Assembly (NCBI RefSeq): GCF_040419245.1
Contig: NZ_JAZHOH010000001.1
Span: 4,154,001 to 4,218,000, forward strand
Source: Ewingella sp. CoE-038-23
Lineage (GTDB): Bacteria > Pseudomonadota > Gammaproteobacteria > Enterobacterales > Enterobacteriaceae
Length of the DNA: 64,000 nucleotides
Reading direction: 5' to 3'
Both the position numbers and the translations under genes were made by a program. The notes beneath the pieces were generated by a model. The model was not told where the DNA came from. It saw only the letters and a list, made by a program, of their open reading frames with translations, and searched no databases. Shown here one piece after another: positions 1 to 8,864 of this stretch (positions are counted from its first letter, which is position 1; each line of letters begins with the position of its first letter).

Positions 1-251
1 CGCAGGTGCGCATTCCGCTGCTGATCATTCATGCCAAAGACGACCCCTTTATGACGCCGGAGGTGATCCCGCCGCTGGCCGATTTGCCGCCAAGCATTGA
101 ATATCAGCTGACCGAGCACGGCGGCCACGTCGGCTTTGTGTCCGGCAGCCTGCGCAACCCGCAAATGTGGCTGGAGCAGCGTATTCCGGCGTGGATCGCT
201 CCCTATTTAACTGACTTTGATGCAAAGTCCTCCCTGTTTATTGGCAAGTAG
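1..251 (+). CDS. yheT: YheT-like alpha/beta hydrolase, C-terminal part
   Basis: The gene is open at the left edge, so only about the last 83 codons are visible; the frame continues upstream of the GTG at position 6, which is therefore not taken as the start. The segment IIHAKDDPFM followed by GGHVGF matches the end of the alpha/beta-hydrolase fold, where the acid (D in AKDDPF) and the histidine (H in GGHVG) of the catalytic triad lie. YheT belongs to the AB-hydrolase 4 family and its physiological substrate is not established. The next gene, yheU, starts 17 bp after the stop, as in E. coli, which supports the assignment. Confidence 0.85.
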   Translation, partial: QVRIPLLIIHAKDDPFMTPEVIPPLADLPPSIEYQLTEHGGHVGFVSGSLRNPQMWLEQRIPAWIAPYLTDFDAKSSLFIGK

Positions 252-268
252 CTTTAGGAAAGTAACTC

Positions 269-517
269 GTGATTATTCCGTGGAAAGAACTGGACGCAGA
301 GATCCTCACCAACGTGATTGAAGCCTTTGTACTGCGTGAAGGCACCGACTACGGCGAGCAAGAGCGCACGCTGGAGCAGAAAGTGGAAGATGTGCGCCGC
401 CAGCTAAAAAGTGGCGAGATTGTGCTGGTGTGGTCAGAACTGCACGAAACGCTGAACATCATGCCGCGCGGCCAATTCCGCGCGGGGGATGAAGAGCGTC
501 AAGATGAATGGAACTAG
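269..517 (+). CDS. yheU: YheU family protein (UPF0270)
   Basis: A small acidic protein of 82 residues beginning at GTG. The conserved stretch [11 protein letters not shown], then [16 protein letters not shown] and NIMPR.QF is the signature of the YheU/UPF0270 family (about 72 residues in E. coli; the extra residues here are a charged C-terminal tail). Function is unknown. It lies directly downstream of yheT and is probably co-transcribed with it. The gene ends 5 bp before the end of a convergent catabolic gene, which marks the left border of an accessory block inserted between yheU and prkB. Confidence 0.9.
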   Translation: MIIPWKELDAEILTNVIEAFVLREGTDYGEQERTLEQKVEDVRRQLKSGEIVLVWSELHETLNIMPRGQFRAGDEERQDEWN

Positions 518-522
518 CGAAG

Positions 523-1914
523 TCAGAAACTGCTTGAGCGCCACGGACGGCGTTTAAATTTGTCACTCCCCGCCCTCGCCGCAAGACTGTTCGCCGCCTG
601 CTGCGAGCGCACCATCACTTCCCGCTCATTGACCCGCGTCAGCTGGCCATTACGCAAAACCGGCTGGCCGTCGACAAACACGTCGGTGACTTCGTGGCCC
701 AGCGCCGAGTAAACCAGCGCCGAAACCGGATGATGCACCGGCGTCATCGCCGGGTGGTTGGTGCCAATCACTACCACATCCGCCTTTTTGCCGACTTCCA
801 GCGAGCCGATTTCATGCTCAAGGCCTATTGCCCGCGCGCCGTCTATGGTCGCCATCTCCAGCACCTTTTCGGCAGTCATGATGGTCGGATCGCGATGCAC
901 GCCTTTTTGCACCAGCGCCGCCATTTTCATCGCCTGAAACAGACTGTGGTTGTTGCTGCTGGCCGGGCCGTCGGAGCCTAAGCCAACCGTCAAACCTGCC
1001 GCCAGCATCTCGGGAATAGGCGCGACGCCGGAAGCTAAGTACATGTTGCTGCAAGGATTGTGTGAAATCCGCACGTCATAATGCTTCAACGAGCGGATGT
1101 CACGGCTGCTGCACTGGGCGCAGTGGACCGCCAGCACGTCGGGGCCGAGGAAGCCGATGTCGCTGAGAAACTCGGTATCCGTGCTTTGAAAACGCAGCTG
1201 CGACTGGGCAATCTCAAAATCGGTTTCCGCCACGTGGGTGGTGATCAGCGCGCCAGTTTCATTCGCCAGCTCACGGGTGCCGCGCAGCACTTTTTCGTCC
1301 AGCGCCCAAATCATGCTTGGCGCAATGCCGACCTTCACCCTGCCGCCTTCGCGGTTGTAGTGATAAATCAGCTGGCGGGCGTCGGCCAGCGCCGCCTCGG
1401 GCGTTTCGATTAGCTCGGTGGGAATGCCGTGTTCGGCCCCCGCCGTGATAAACCCGCGACAAACGCGACCACGAATGCCCGTCAGTTCAAAGGCTTCCAC
1501 CACTTTGGCGGTCAAGCCGGGGCGCGGATGGGCATACATGAAATCCACCAGCGAGGTGACGCCGGAACGCAGCGACTCCACGCAGCCGTGCATGGCGGCG
1601 GCGAACACGTCCTCTTCCGTCAGCTCCACCGCGCTCGGCCCGGTCATGCAGGTGAACCACTTTTTCAGCACCATGTCATCGCCCAGCCCTTTCAACAGGG
1701 TCTGGAACAGATGGGTGTGGGTGTTGACCATGCCGGGAATGATGATGGCGTCGCGGCAGTCCAGCACTTCAGACTCAGGATGGCTGGCGACCAGCTGCTG
1801 GCGCGTGCCGATCGCCCGAATTCTGTCACCTTCAATCAACAGGCTGGCCTGCTCCAACACATCGCGCTGCGGGTTCATGGTGACCAGCCAGCCATCGGCC
1901 AAAATATAAGACAT
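523..1914 (-). CDS. TRZ/ATZ-type amidohydrolase (putative heterocycle deaminase)
   Basis: A 463-residue metal-dependent hydrolase of the amidohydrolase superfamily, subgroup containing s-triazine hydrolases, 8-oxoguanine deaminase and SAH/MTA deaminase. Visible metal and catalytic residues are NTHTH (His66, His68), THVAET (His227), HCAQ (His264) and GLGSDGPAS (Asp315), in the usual order, with the composite beta-sandwich at both ends (SLLIEGDRIRAIG and ADVVVIG). It is the last gene of the minus-strand operon that begins with the BMP-type binding protein at 7816. Its reaction is probably hydrolytic removal of an amino group or other leaving group from a nitrogen heterocycle; the substrate cannot be read from sequence. 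The last about 15 residues (RRPWRSSSF end) are a basic tail outside the fold. Confidence 0.8.
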   Translation of the reverse strand: MSYILADGWLVTMNPQRDVLEQASLLIEGDRIRAIGTRQQLVASHPESEVLDCRDAIIIPGMVNTHTHLFQTLLKGLGDDMVLKKWFTCMTGPSAVELTEEDVFAAAMHGCVESLRSGVTSLVDFMYAHPRPGLTAKVVEAFELTGIRGRVCRGFITAGAEHGIPTELIETPEAALADARQLIYHYNREGGRVKVGIAPSMIWALDEKVLRGTRELANETGALITTHVAETDFEIAQSQLRFQSTDTEFLSDIGFLGPDVLAVHCAQCSSRDIRSLKHYDVRISHNPCSNMYLASGVAPIPEMLAAGLTVGLGSDGPASSNNHSLFQAMKMAALVQKGVHRDPTIMTAEKVLEMATIDGARAIGLEHEIGSLEVGKKADVVVIGTNHPAMTPVHHPVSALVYSALGHEVTDVFVDGQPVLRNGQLTRVNEREVMVRSQQAANSLAARAGSDKFKRRPWRSSSF

Positions 1915-1929
1915 TTACTCTCCTGCCGA

Positions 1930-2712
1930 TTAAGCCGAAAGCTGGGTAAGCAGCTGGTCAGAATCGGTAACAAAACCAAAGCATTGGCGAACGTTGTACA
2001 AGGTGGCGTCCAGGCAGTATTGCGGCGAGGTAGTGGCGCAGCAGTCCTCCAACAGCAGGCAGTCGTAGCCCTGGAAGTTGGCGTCCTGCAAGGTGCAAAG
2101 CACGCACTGGTCGGCATTCACTCCGGCGAACAGCAGCGTGGTGACGTTGAGATTGCGCAGAATGCTGTCCAGCTCGGTGTCTTTGAAGCCGGACATGCGA
2201 TATTTATCCACGCTGATATCCCCGGCCTGCTTGGGCAGCTCGTCCACCACGGCGGCGGCCCAGCTGGCGTGTTGCAGCACCGGCGCACCGGAAACCGGCA
2301 GCGGATCGCCCAGCCCCACGCCTTCTCCCGTCGGCTTGTAGACGTGCAGCACGGCCGGGCTGAGGTTCAGCTTGTCGGCGCGGTTGCCCCAGTTGAGCCA
2401 AATCACAGGAATATCCGACTGGCGCGCCACCGGCAGCAGGCGCTGCAAAGGCGCAATCGGGCCACGCGCGGGGGTGACGTCGACGCCAATATGCCCCAGC
2501 CAGCCGTCGGGATGGCAAAAGTCATTTTGCATATCGATGACAATCAGCGCGGTACGCTGCACGTCGAGCCGAATCTGCCGGTCGCCGTCAGCCACCGTGA
2601 TGGTCTGCGGCGGCACGGCGTCGCGCACTAAATCCACCTGCTGCGCCGAGACGTGCCACTGGTTGCGCGGGCTGGCCCCTAAAGGAATTAAATCAGACTG
2701 CCGTGAACTCAT
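1930..2712 (-). CDS. Isochorismatase-fold cysteine hydrolase
   Basis: A 260-residue protein of the isochorismatase-like family, which includes N-carbamoylsarcosine amidase, ureidoacrylate amidase and biuret hydrolase. The triad is visible: Asp60 in VIDMQNDF, Lys170 in DKYRMSGF and Cys203 in NADQCVL. The nucleophilic Cys shows it is an amidase/carbamoylase type rather than a true isochorismatase. The ATG overlaps the stop of the upstream cupin gene by 4 bp, so translation is coupled. In this operon it would hydrolyse an amide, carbamoyl or ureido intermediate of the imported compound, releasing ammonia or CO2 (inference). It is close in architecture to RutB but no other rut gene is present. 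Confidence 0.8.
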   Translation of the reverse strand: MSSRQSDLIPLGASPRNQWHVSAQQVDLVRDAVPPQTITVADGDRQIRLDVQRTALIVIDMQNDFCHPDGWLGHIGVDVTPARGPIAPLQRLLPVARQSDIPVIWLNWGNRADKLNLSPAVLHVYKPTGEGVGLGDPLPVSGAPVLQHASWAAAVVDELPKQAGDISVDKYRMSGFKDTELDSILRNLNVTTLLFAGVNADQCVLCTLQDANFQGYDCLLLEDCCATTSPQYCLDATLYNVRQCFGFVTDSDQLLTQLSA

Positions 2713-3152
2713 GCCGCCTCGCTCCCCGCCGCCCCGCTCAGAATGCGCAGATCTTCTTCGTCCAGTTCGACCGGCTCGCCGCCGCGGATCAGTTCGGCAA
2801 AGCCTTCATTCGGGGTCATCACCGTCAGGGTATAGAGCTTCGAGGTGCCGGTATTTTGAATCAGATGCTCATTGCCCGGCGCGAGCAGCAGCGCGTCGCC
2901 CTGCTTCAGCGCCATCTCTTTGCCGTCGCAGCGCGCAATACCTTCGCCGTGCAGCACGTAGAAAAACTCGTGGGCGGTGGCGTGCTCGTTCGGCGGCGTC
3001 GCGCCACCGACGTTGAAAATCTCAATCACGAAGATGTTTTCAATCTGATCCTGCTCATGGTCGAACAGGATGGCGAAGTAGTTGGTATCTTTCGGGCTGA
3101 TACGAAAAGCCTGTGCAGACTTGACGTTGGTACCACGGAAACTGTGCAACAT
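2709..3152 (-). CDS. Cupin-domain protein
   Basis: A 147-residue single-domain cupin. The two cupin motifs are visible as HATAHEFFYVLHGEG (metal-ligand histidines and glutamate of motif 1) and APGNEHLIQNTG (motif 2 with histidine). The family includes metal-dependent isomerases, dioxygenases and sugar- or ureidoglycolate-binding enzymes, so the reaction is undetermined. It sits between the ABC permease genes and the hydrolases in one operon (5 bp after the upstream permease stop; 4-bp overlap with the next gene), so it is likely an enzyme or ligand-binding accessory of the same pathway. Confidence 0.75.
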   Translation of the reverse strand: MLHSFRGTNVKSAQAFRISPKDTNYFAILFDHEQDQIENIFVIEIFNVGGATPPNEHATAHEFFYVLHGEGIARCDGKEMALKQGDALLLAPGNEHLIQNTGTSKLYTLTVMTPNEGFAELIRGGEPVELDEEDLRILSGAAGSEAA

Positions 3153-3157
3153 AGTGA

Positions 3158-4096
3158 CTACTCCTTGCGATAGGGCTGGGTCAGTGCGCCCGGCTGAACG
3201 GTTTTGCCGACGATGCCGGACATCGCCAGAATGGTGAGTAAGTAAGGCAGGGCCAGCAGCACCTGCGCCGGAAGCGCGTTGTCGAACAGCTGCAAAGAGA
3301 GCTGCAGCGCGTCGGCAGCGCCGAAAATAAAGGCCGCCAGCAGGGCTTTAACCGGGCTCCAGCGGCCGAAAATCACAATCGCCAGCGCGATAAACCCCTG
3401 CCCGCTGACAATGTTGTCGCGAAACAGGCCAATCTGCGCGGTGACCAGATAGCCTCCCGCCAGCCCTGCGCCAAGGCAGGAGAGCATCACGCCGTAGGTT
3501 CTGACTCGCTGGACATTCAGCCCGGCGGCGTGGGCAGCACGCGGGTTCTCGCCAACGGCGCGCAGCGTTAGACCAAAGCGCGTGTGGAACAGGCCAATCT
3601 GCGCCACGGCCACCAGGATCAGCGTCAGGTAGAGCGGCCAGGGCTGATTAAAGAAGATTTTCCCCACCACCGGCAGCTGCGACAGGCCGGGGATCGGCAA
3701 GGCGTTGAACATGTCGATGGTCGGCGAGGTGGCGTTGCCCATCACCAGACTGTAGACATAGGTGGCAATGCCCGCCGCCAGAATATTAAACACAATGCCG
3801 ACCACCACCTGACTGGCGAGCGCCCGCAGGTAGAGGAACGCCAGAAACAGCCCGACGATTAAGCCACCCACGCCACCGGCGAAGAAGCCGAGCACGGTGG
3901 AGCCAGACCACACCGCCACCAGATAGCTCGACAGCGCGCCCATCAGCACCGTGCCTTCAATGCCGATATTCAGCACCCCGGAGCGTTCGGCGTAGATTTC
4001 CCCCAGCGAAGCCAGCAGGACCGGCCCGGCGAGGCGAACCGCCGCGGCTAACCACGTGATGAAAAATGCAGTGTCCAGATGCGCCCACAGACTCAT
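3158..4096 (-). CDS. ABC transporter permease, nucleoside/BMP type (second subunit)
   Basis: Inner-membrane permease of 312 residues with multiple hydrophobic segments and the conserved family block SGVLNIGIEGTVLMGA near residue 40 plus VGENPRAAHAAGLNV in the cytosolic coupling region. It belongs to the branched-chain amino acid/ribose-type permease family used with BMP-family binding proteins (NupQ-like). The ATG at 4096 is chosen because GGAG lies just upstream and it overlaps the previous permease stop by 4 bp (ATGA); a longer in-frame start at 4147 would overlap the upstream gene more deeply. It pairs with the neighbouring permease to form the heterodimeric channel. Confidence 0.85.
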   Translation of the reverse strand: MSLWAHLDTAFFITWLAAAVRLAGPVLLASLGEIYAERSGVLNIGIEGTVLMGALSSYLVAVWSGSTVLGFFAGGVGGLIVGLFLAFLYLRALASQVVVGIVFNILAAGIATYVYSLVMGNATSPTIDMFNALPIPGLSQLPVVGKIFFNQPWPLYLTLILVAVAQIGLFHTRFGLTLRAVGENPRAAHAAGLNVQRVRTYGVMLSCLGAGLAGGYLVTAQIGLFRDNIVSGQGFIALAIVIFGRWSPVKALLAAFIFGAADALQLSLQLFDNALPAQVLLALPYLLTILAMSGIVGKTVQPGALTQPYRKE

Positions 4097-5211
4097 GATT
4101 TGTTCTCCGTGGCGGCGGCCAGCGGGGTTTCTGCCCGCCCCGGCCAATTAATTCGGTAATAGCGCAGAATGTCTCCGGCGAGGATCAACAGCACCACTAG
4201 GCTTTCCAGAATGAAAATCACCGAGGTCGGCAGGCCGGTCTGGCGCTGCATCGCGCTGCCGCCGACTTCCAACCCGCCGTATAAAATGGCCGTCGGGATC
4301 ACCACCAGCGGGTTCAGGCGCGCCAACAGGGCCACGACCACGCCGACAAAGCCGACGCCGCCGGCTAATCCGTCCATCAGGCGATGTTGCACGCCGAGCA
4401 CCGCGCACAGCCCGGCCAGCGCGGCCATGCCGCCACCGAGGAACACGGCCAGCATCTGGCGGCGCACCACATTAATGCCGCCATAGCGCGCGGCTTTCGG
4501 GTTCAGGCCGCTGACAATCATTTCGTAGCCGACCGGCGTGGCGCGGATCAGCACCCACACCAACACCGAGCAGACCAGCGCAATCAGCAAGCCCATATGC
4601 GCGCGCATGCCGGGTAAAATCATCGGCAGCCAGCTTTCCACCGGCAGACGCGGCGTCTGAGGCAGATCCCCCGGCGCACGCATCGGGCCAGAGACTAAGT
4701 ATTGGATCAGGAAGGCGGCCACGTAGTTGGCCATCAGCGAGATAAGCACGTCATTGCCGCCGAAGCGCACGCGCATAATGCCGACGATGCCCGCCCAAAT
4801 CGCCCCGGCCGCAAAGGCCGCGACAATCACCACCGGCCAGAAGGCCCACGCGGGCAGCATGAAGGACATGCCCTGCGGCGTGCCCCCTAGCGCGACATAA
4901 GAGGCCGCGGCCGCGCCCACCAAGAAGCAGCCTTCAAAGCCGATATAACCCAGCCCGCCGCGCCAAATCACGATGGTGGCCTGAGCAATTAAAATCAGCG
5001 GCGTGGCCTGTACCAGCGTCTGGCTAAAGCCGCGCAGCGAGCCAAAAGCCTCGGCGAACAGCGAGCCAAATGCCGATAACGGGCTGGCGCCAAAGGGAAT
5101 AAACAGTAAACCGGCCAGCACGAAGGCGGCGACTAGCGCCAGCGCCGTGGTGAGCACCAGCGAGAGGGTGGAATCCACCGGCGCGTGGCGGCGCGCTAAG
5201 AATGCTTTCAT
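4093..5211 (-). CDS. ABC transporter permease, nucleoside/BMP type (first subunit)
   Basis: A 372-residue integral membrane protein, larger than its partner, with an N-terminal transmembrane segment around residues 17-40 and repeated hydrophobic spans. The segment YIGFEGCFLVGAAAA corresponds to the N-I-G-x-E-G block of this permease family, and VSGLNPKAARYGGINV to the coupling loop. NupP-like subunits of nucleoside importers have this size and arrangement. Its start overlaps the ATPase gene stop by 4 bp, and its stop overlaps the second permease by 4 bp, so the three are translationally coupled. Confidence 0.85.
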   Translation of the reverse strand: MKAFLARRHAPVDSTLSLVLTTALALVAAFVLAGLLFIPFGASPLSAFGSLFAEAFGSLRGFSQTLVQATPLILIAQATIVIWRGGLGYIGFEGCFLVGAAAASYVALGGTPQGMSFMLPAWAFWPVVIVAAFAAGAIWAGIVGIMRVRFGGNDVLISLMANYVAAFLIQYLVSGPMRAPGDLPQTPRLPVESWLPMILPGMRAHMGLLIALVCSVLVWVLIRATPVGYEMIVSGLNPKAARYGGINVVRRQMLAVFLGGGMAALAGLCAVLGVQHRLMDGLAGGVGFVGVVVALLARLNPLVVIPTAILYGGLEVGGSAMQRQTGLPTSVIFILESLVVLLILAGDILRYYRINWPGRAETPLAAATENKS

Positions 5212-6776
5212 GACGCCTCCTTCAGACTGCTGCCCGGCTTGAGATTTGCCAGCTTGCCACCGGCCATCAGCTCGCCAATTTGTTCAGTAGTCGCCTCGGC
5301 GGCGTCCAGCACCCCGGCGATTTGCCCGGCGTACATCACCGCGATGCGGTCGGATAAATTCATAATTTCTTCCAGTTCGGCGGAGATCATCACAATCGCA
5401 CAGCCCTGCTGACGTGCTTCCAGCAAGCCTTGCCACACCGCTTCCACTGCGCCAACGTCCAGCCCGCGCGTCGGCTGCTCAACCACCAGCAGCCGTGGGC
5501 GACGCAGCACTTCGCGGCCTAAAATCAGTTTTTGCAGGTTGCCGCCGGAGAGCTTTCCAGCTTCAAAATCGAGATCCGGCGTCACTACGCGGAAGTGGTT
5601 CACAATCTCCTGCGCCTTGGCGGCGATGGATTTTTTGCTGAACAGCCAGCCGCGCGCCCGCGCATGTTGCCGGGGCGCGCCGAGAATGGCGTTATCACTG
5701 ATCGACATGGAAGTGACAGAGCCGACGCCACGGCGGTCTGCGGGAATAAAACCGATGCCCGCGCCGCGCCGCTGGGCGGGCGTGAAATCGGAGATATCGA
5801 CGCCGCCCAGCACAATGCGCCCGGCCTCAATGGGCCGCAGGTTGAGCAAGGCGTCGGCCAGTTCTGACTGCCCGTTGCCGTCAACCCCGGCGATACCGAG
5901 GATCTCCCCAGCGCGGACTTTCAGCGCCACGCGCCAAATTTTCTGATTTCCGGCTTCGTCGCGCATGGCGATGTTGTCGATATGCAGCACCTCTTCGCCC
6001 GGTGTCTGCTGGGGCTTTTCCACCCGCAGCAGCACGTCGCGCCCTACCATGCGGCGGGCTAAATCGGTTTCTGAGGTCTGTGTGACAGCGACGCTTTCGA
6101 CCATTTTCCCGCTGCGCATTACGCAGACGCGGTCGGCCACCGCCATGATTTCATACAGTTTATGGGTGACGATCACCACCGAGCGGCCTTCGGCACGCAG
6201 CGAGTCCAGCGTGGCAAACAGCCCCTCTTTTTCGCGCGGCGTCAGTACCGCCGTCGGCTCGTCGAGAATGAGCACTTTGGCATCGCGGTAAAGCAACTTG
6301 AGGATCTCCACCCGCTGCTGAACGCCAATCGGCAGATGTTGGATCTTGGCCCAGGGGTCAACCGCCAGCCCGTGTTTGTCCGAAATCTGTTGCAGACGCC
6401 TGGCGGCGGCATGCAAGTCCAGATAGCCGCTGCGCGTCTCTTTCAGCCCTAAAATCACGTTTTCCACCACGCTCATCGGCTGAACCAGCATGAATTCTTG
6501 GTGAACCATGCCGATGCCAAGCCGAATCGCGTCGCCGGGGTCCTTAATACTGACCCGACGGCCTTCTACCAAAATATCCCCGGTGTCGGCCTGATATAAG
6601 CCGTACAAAATTTGCATCAACGTACTTTTGCCTGCGCCGTTTTCCCCGAGCAGGGCGACAATTTCACCGGCCGCAATGGTCATATCGACCTTATCGTTGG
6701 CCCGAACCTTGCCGAACTGTTTACAGATACCGCGCAGTTCGACGACCGCGTCGGTAACGGAGGTGGATAACGTCAT
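5208..6776 (-). CDS. ABC transporter ATPase, two nucleotide-binding domains
   Basis: A 522-residue tandem ATPase of the ribose/nucleoside (RbsA/NupO) type. Domain 1 has Walker A GENGAGKST, Walker B VLILDEPTAVL and switch His in VIVTHKL. Domain 2 has a degenerate Walker A (GVDGNGQSEL), signature LSGGNLQK and VVEQPTRGLD. The degenerate second site is normal for this subfamily. It powers import by the two permeases encoded downstream, with the binding protein encoded just upstream (17 bp gap). The probable substrate class, by family, is purine nucleosides or nucleobase-like compounds; the downstream hydrolases suggest a heterocycle. Confidence 0.88.
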   Translation of the reverse strand: MTLSTSVTDAVVELRGICKQFGKVRANDKVDMTIAAGEIVALLGENGAGKSTLMQILYGLYQADTGDILVEGRRVSIKDPGDAIRLGIGMVHQEFMLVQPMSVVENVILGLKETRSGYLDLHAAARRLQQISDKHGLAVDPWAKIQHLPIGVQQRVEILKLLYRDAKVLILDEPTAVLTPREKEGLFATLDSLRAEGRSVVIVTHKLYEIMAVADRVCVMRSGKMVESVAVTQTSETDLARRMVGRDVLLRVEKPQQTPGEEVLHIDNIAMRDEAGNQKIWRVALKVRAGEILGIAGVDGNGQSELADALLNLRPIEAGRIVLGGVDISDFTPAQRRGAGIGFIPADRRGVGSVTSMSISDNAILGAPRQHARARGWLFSKKSIAAKAQEIVNHFRVVTPDLDFEAGKLSGGNLQKLILGREVLRRPRLLVVEQPTRGLDVGAVEAVWQGLLEARQQGCAIVMISAELEEIMNLSDRIAVMYAGQIAGVLDAAEATTEQIGELMAGGKLANLKPGSSLKEAS

Positions 6777-6793
6777 GCAACTTCCTCAGGCTT

Positions 6794-7816
6794 TTATTTC
6801 GCTTTAATCAAACTGGCAACGTCGATACTGCCGCTGGCCAGCTGCGCCCAGATGTCCTGAAACGTCGCCCAGGCCGCCGCGCTAACTAACTTGCTGTTGT
6901 ATTTGTCACTGCCGTACAGCGGCAGCCAGGCGTCAGAGACTTTTGGCTTCCACTCCTGCCCGCCGAGAAATTTCTTGTCACGCACGCTGTGCGCCACTTG
7001 TTCAACCACCCACGGCAGGTTGGTTTCGAAGCTGGTGGCGACGAAATCTGGCGCGATGCTTTTCTGGTCGGAATAGCAGCCGATGGCTTTCACCTTGGCC
7101 GCCGCCGCGCCCTGAATCGCGCCTAAGCCGGTGACATCCGCGCTGTGCCAAATGACGTCCGCGCCGTTGCCAATCATGGTGCTAGCAGCCTCGCGGCCCT
7201 TGGCGGCGTTGTCGTAATCGCCGGTGACGATGCCCAATCCTTTGATTCCCGAGCGAGTTTTCTCTGCTCCGGCAATAAAGGCGCGCATCATGCCCTGCTG
7301 GGTCGGGTTATCCCCGCCGCCGACATAGCCCACGGCTTTGCCTTTTTCGGAAATCAGCGCCGCCAGCGCCCCTGCGCCATAGGCCGCGTTCAAGTAGGCC
7401 AGATCAACGAATTCCACGTTGTTCGGCGCTTTTTCCGACGGCTTAAAGGTAGTGGCGAAGAAGTAGGTGTCCGGATATTCCGGCGCAATTTCATTGAATG
7501 CCGAGCCATATTCGAAGCTGTGGCCGATGATCAGGGTGTAGCCGTCATCGGCATAACCCCGGATCACCTGCTCCATCTGCGCCTGCGGCACGCTTTCGCT
7601 GCTGGCGACGTTGAATCCCTGCGCTTTCAGGTTCTGCAAACCCTGATAAGCCAGCTGGCTCCAGCCGCCATCGGCCACGGAACCCGGTAATAACAGAGCA
7701 ACTTTTATGGTTTCACCCGCAGCAAACGCCTTGCGGGACATCAGTGGTGCAGCCAACGGAATCAACATCATGCTTGCCAGCGCTTTGGCAAAATTACGGC
7801 GCGATAAACCAGACAT
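6794..7816 (-). CDS. BMP-family substrate-binding protein with Tat-type signal
   Basis: A 340-residue periplasmic binding protein of the Bmp/PnrA-like family, first gene of the operon. The N terminus has the twin-arginine pattern SRRNFAK followed by a hydrophobic stretch and an AFA cleavage-like site near residue 33, so export folded through the Tat system is predicted. Family blocks include KVALLLPGSVADGGWSQ and VGYVGGGDNP. No lipobox cysteine is seen, unlike many BMP lipoproteins. BMP proteins commonly bind purine nucleosides. The gene is divergent from the LysR regulator at 7937, whose product is the obvious candidate controller. Confidence 0.85.
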   Translation of the reverse strand: MSGLSRRNFAKALASMMLIPLAAPLMSRKAFAAGETIKVALLLPGSVADGGWSQLAYQGLQNLKAQGFNVASSESVPQAQMEQVIRGYADDGYTLIIGHSFEYGSAFNEIAPEYPDTYFFATTFKPSEKAPNNVEFVDLAYLNAAYGAGALAALISEKGKAVGYVGGGDNPTQQGMMRAFIAGAEKTRSGIKGLGIVTGDYDNAAKGREAASTMIGNGADVIWHSADVTGLGAIQGAAAAKVKAIGCYSDQKSIAPDFVATSFETNLPWVVEQVAHSVRDKKFLGGQEWKPKVSDAWLPLYGSDKYNSKLVSAAAWATFQDIWAQLASGSIDVASLIKAK

Positions 7817-7936
7817 AGCCTTTACTCCCCCCGATAACAGTCCTTCATTTATGCCGCTTAATTCGTTACCTTAAAAGCACAGTTTTTCGCACTCTGCGAT
7901 GCCTTTAAAGCAACGCTCTTCGACGGAGAAGTTCTT
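7817..7936. promoter_or_regulatory. Divergent control region of the heterocycle-uptake operon and its LysR gene
   Basis: A 120-bp intergenic interval between divergent transcription units, expected by analogy to hold the LysR binding sites and both promoters. A CGGAGAAG Shine-Dalgarno lies just before the LysR ATG. I could not identify a convincing T-N11-A operator pair or a riboswitch-like fold by eye, so this is a positional call only. Confidence 0.45.
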
Positions 7937-8836
7937 ATGTTGCAGCACCGGCTGTTGATGTATCTCGATCAGGTGGCGCGCGCCGGTTCTATTCGCAAAG
8001 CGGCGGCCCGTTTGCATATTTCGGCTTCGGCAATTAACCGCCAGATACTGGCCTTGGAAGATGAGCTGGGCACCCCGCTGTTCCAGCGTCTGCCGCGCAA
8101 AATGGTGCTGACCGCCGCCGGAGAGGTGCTGATCCACCACGTTCGCCAGACCTTTAAAGAGCTGGAGTGGGCGCAGGTGAAAATCGAGGAGCTGAAGGGG
8201 TTACGCCGTGGCGAGGTGACGGTGGCGATGATGAGCGGGTTGGCGGCCAACCTGATCCCGCGCATGGCCAGCGAGTTTCGCCGCGCCAACCCACGGGTGA
8301 AACTGATCCTGCGCCAGCTGACCAGCGGCGATGACATTATGTCAGCCGTGGAATCGGGCGAGGCTGACCTCGGCCTGGGCTTTGATTTCGTGCTGCCGCC
8401 GACGCTGCGAGTGCTCTCCAGCGCCGTCGGCCGACTGGGCGCGGTGGTCGCGCCGGGCCATCCGCTGGCGGATAAAACCAGTTTGCGCATCAGCGACTGC
8501 ATTGCCTATCCGATTGTTATCGCAGATAAAACCACCGTGATCCGTCCTTACCTGAATGACGTATTCGCCAAGGCGCTGGTGACGGCGCACCCGGTGATTG
8601 AAACCAATTCGATAGAAGTGATGCGCCACGCCGCCATGGAAGACCAAGGGCTGACCTTCCTAACGCCTTTTGATATTGAGTTCGACCTGCGCGCCGGGCG
8701 GCTGATGTACATTCCGGTGCGTGAGCTAGGCCAGCAGACGCAGAAATTGATGCTGATAGGACACGATCGTGGCACCAGCGCCATTGGCAGTGTGCTGGCG
8801 GAAACGGTGAAGGGCATGATGACGCAAACCGCCTGA
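7937..8836 (+). CDS. LysR-type transcriptional regulator of the heterocycle operon
   Basis: A 299-residue LysR regulator. The N-terminal winged helix reads YLDQVARAGSIRKAAARLHISASAINRQILALEDELGTPLF across separate helices, followed by the long linker helix and a periplasmic-binding-protein-like effector domain from about residue 90. GGAG precedes the ATG. It is transcribed away from the BMP/ABC/hydrolase operon and toward the creatininase-family gene, which is convergent with it 28 bp downstream. The arrangement suggests it senses the transported compound or a breakdown product; that is inference. Confidence 0.88.
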   Translation: MLQHRLLMYLDQVARAGSIRKAAARLHISASAINRQILALEDELGTPLFQRLPRKMVLTAAGEVLIHHVRQTFKELEWAQVKIEELKGLRRGEVTVAMMSGLAANLIPRMASEFRRANPRVKLILRQLTSGDDIMSAVESGEADLGLGFDFVLPPTLRVLSSAVGRLGAVVAPGHPLADKTSLRISDCIAYPIVIADKTTVIRPYLNDVFAKALVTAHPVIETNSIEVMRHAAMEDQGLTFLTPFDIEFDLRAGRLMYIPVRELGQQTQKLMLIGHDRGTSAIGSVLAETVKGMMTQTA

Positions 8837-8864
8837 CGGGGCTGCGTCATCAAAAAGAGAGCGG

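Noticed and set aside
1429..2631. 400-residue plus-strand open frame opposite the hydrolase genes
   Set aside because: It is antisense to two genes with intact catalytic motifs, has no domain resemblance, and is rich in His/Gln/Arg as expected for a shadow of GC-rich coding DNA.
7817..7936. Purine-type riboswitch before the BMP/ABC operon
   Set aside because: The leader is short and no conserved purine-aptamer junction residues could be found.
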